DNA of 64,000 nt from Clostridium mediterraneense (GTDB lineage: Bacteria; Bacillota; Clostridia; Clostridiales; Clostridiaceae). The DNA lies in the NCBI RefSeq assembly GCF_900091705.1, contig NZ_LT594785.1:1592858-1656857 (forward strand). The letters are read 5' to 3'. The stretch's first letter is position 1; each line of letters begins with the position of its first letter. This document shows positions 63,456-64,000 of the stretch, piece after piece. Made by a program: the position numbers and the translations under genes. The notes beneath the pieces were generated by a model that was not told the origin of the DNA, searched no databases, and worked only from the letters and a program-made list of their open reading frames with translations.

Positions 63456-64000
63456 TTAATTTTCTTCTACAAACTCATCAGCATCTTCTTTTTCATTCAT
63501 TATTCCTAGCTTATCAAATATAAGGAAAGCTATACTCATTACAACTGCAACTACAGTAGCTAAGCCCATTCCTTTTAAATCTACAGCTCCTATTTTAAGT
63601 GACATACCACTCATACCTACAACAAAAACTACAGATGTTAAAACTAAGTTTCTTGCTTTTGAATAATCAACCTTAGCTTCAATAAATGTTCTAATACCTG
63701 AAGCTGCAATACTTCCATATAAAAGAATACTTATACCACCAAGTACTGGAGTAGGTATTGTTTTTATTATTGTAGCAAGTGTTCCTGAAAATGCAAGCAA
63801 GATTGATAAAATACCTGCACCACATATTACATAAACACTATAAACTTTAGTTAATGCCATAACACCAATATTTTCTCCATATGTAGTTGTTGGAACTGAA
63901 CCAAATAATCCAGATAAAGCTGTTGAAAAACCATCTCCCATAAGTGATCTATGAAGACCAGGATCTTTTGATAAATCTTTTCCTACAACACTACTTGTTA
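63456..64000 (-). CDS. uraA: Uracil/xanthine permease, C-terminal part (gene runs off the right edge)
   Basis: The frame stays open past the right edge: TSSVVGKDLSKDPGLHRSLM leads into GDGFSTALSGLFGSVPTTTY, with ENIGVMALTKVYS following, the conserved core of nucleobase:cation symporter-2 (UraA) proteins. Later membrane segments include TPVLGGISILLYGSIAASG. It imports uracil or a related base. About 181 C-terminal residues are present; the start lies outside. The downstream neighbour is the queT unit, separated by a terminator. Confidence 0.9.
   Translation of the reverse strand, partial: TSSVVGKDLSKDPGLHRSLMGDGFSTALSGLFGSVPTTTYGENIGVMALTKVYSVYVICGAGILSILLAFSGTLATIIKTIPTPVLGGISILLYGSIAASGIRTFIEAKVDYSKARNLVLTSVVFVVGMSGMSLKIGAVDLKGMGLATVVAVVMSIAFLIFDKLGIMNEKEDADEFVEEN

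Noticed and set aside
1-64000. Mobile elements, prophage, tRNA or rRNA
   Set aside because: No transposase, integrase, phage structural gene, cloverleaf or rRNA-like sequence was recognised.

Overview
The window is very AT-rich, and its genes are short-spaced, mostly in runs on the minus strand. They have strong AGGAGG-type ribosome binding sites and frequent TTG/GTG starts, and nearly every transcript ends in a hairpin plus T-run. With the protein content this points to a Firmicute of the genus Clostridium. The overall gene set resembles Clostridium perfringens, but that species call is inference and was not tested against a database. No tRNA, rRNA, CRISPR array, transposase or prophage was seen.

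Layout. 1-6.9 kb: start of clpB, a RelA/SpoT-domain protein, a stand-alone ribosomal protein S4 lacking the zinc-ribbon cysteines, a phosphohexomutase, and an SPFH/NfeD membrane pair. 6.9-11 kb: a complete spermidine operon read as speD-speA-speE-speB (arginine to agmatine to putrescine to spermidine). 11-13.9 kb: a degenerate Nudix protein, an unknown, and a membrane TPR protein. 13.9-20 kb: a metal-uptake island with two paralogous NRAMP-family transporters, each with a Fur-box-like palindrome about 90 bp upstream, followed by an iron/cobalamin-type ABC importer. 20-25.4 kb: small membrane and nuclease genes, an FNT channel, and two tandem XRE-TPR regulators.

25.7-35.3 kb: one gene for a sortase-anchored (LPDTG) surface protein of about 3214 residues. 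2779 of these form an array of three related beta-domain types (7 A, 7 B, 20 full C, 3 truncated C units). Inside the array a 1272-bp block occurs three times with almost no divergence, and one copy carries an extra perfect 240-bp unit, so the gene is a recombination-prone size-variable adhesin.

35.9-64 kb: RNase H, two paralogous proteins of unknown fold (one fused to a YkvA-like domain), rhomboid protease, PepF. Then a zinc-type ABC transporter facing a Fur-family repressor, PPi-dependent phosphofructokinase, a class V aminotransferase, and an ABC-F ATPase. Next come a cysteine-rich charged protein, a LysR regulator, polysaccharide deacetylase, hemerythrin, PfkB kinase, MATE exporter, a GDPD phosphodiesterase, a TtcA-like enzyme, an ACT/UPF0210 pair, queT with an upstream preQ1-like riboswitch and attenuator, and the 3' part of a uracil permease gene.

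The strongest candidates for further study are the adhesin repeat architecture, the Fur-box-controlled NRAMP pair with a non-canonical metal motif, the zinc operon operator, the atypical RelA/SpoT protein, and the queT attenuator.
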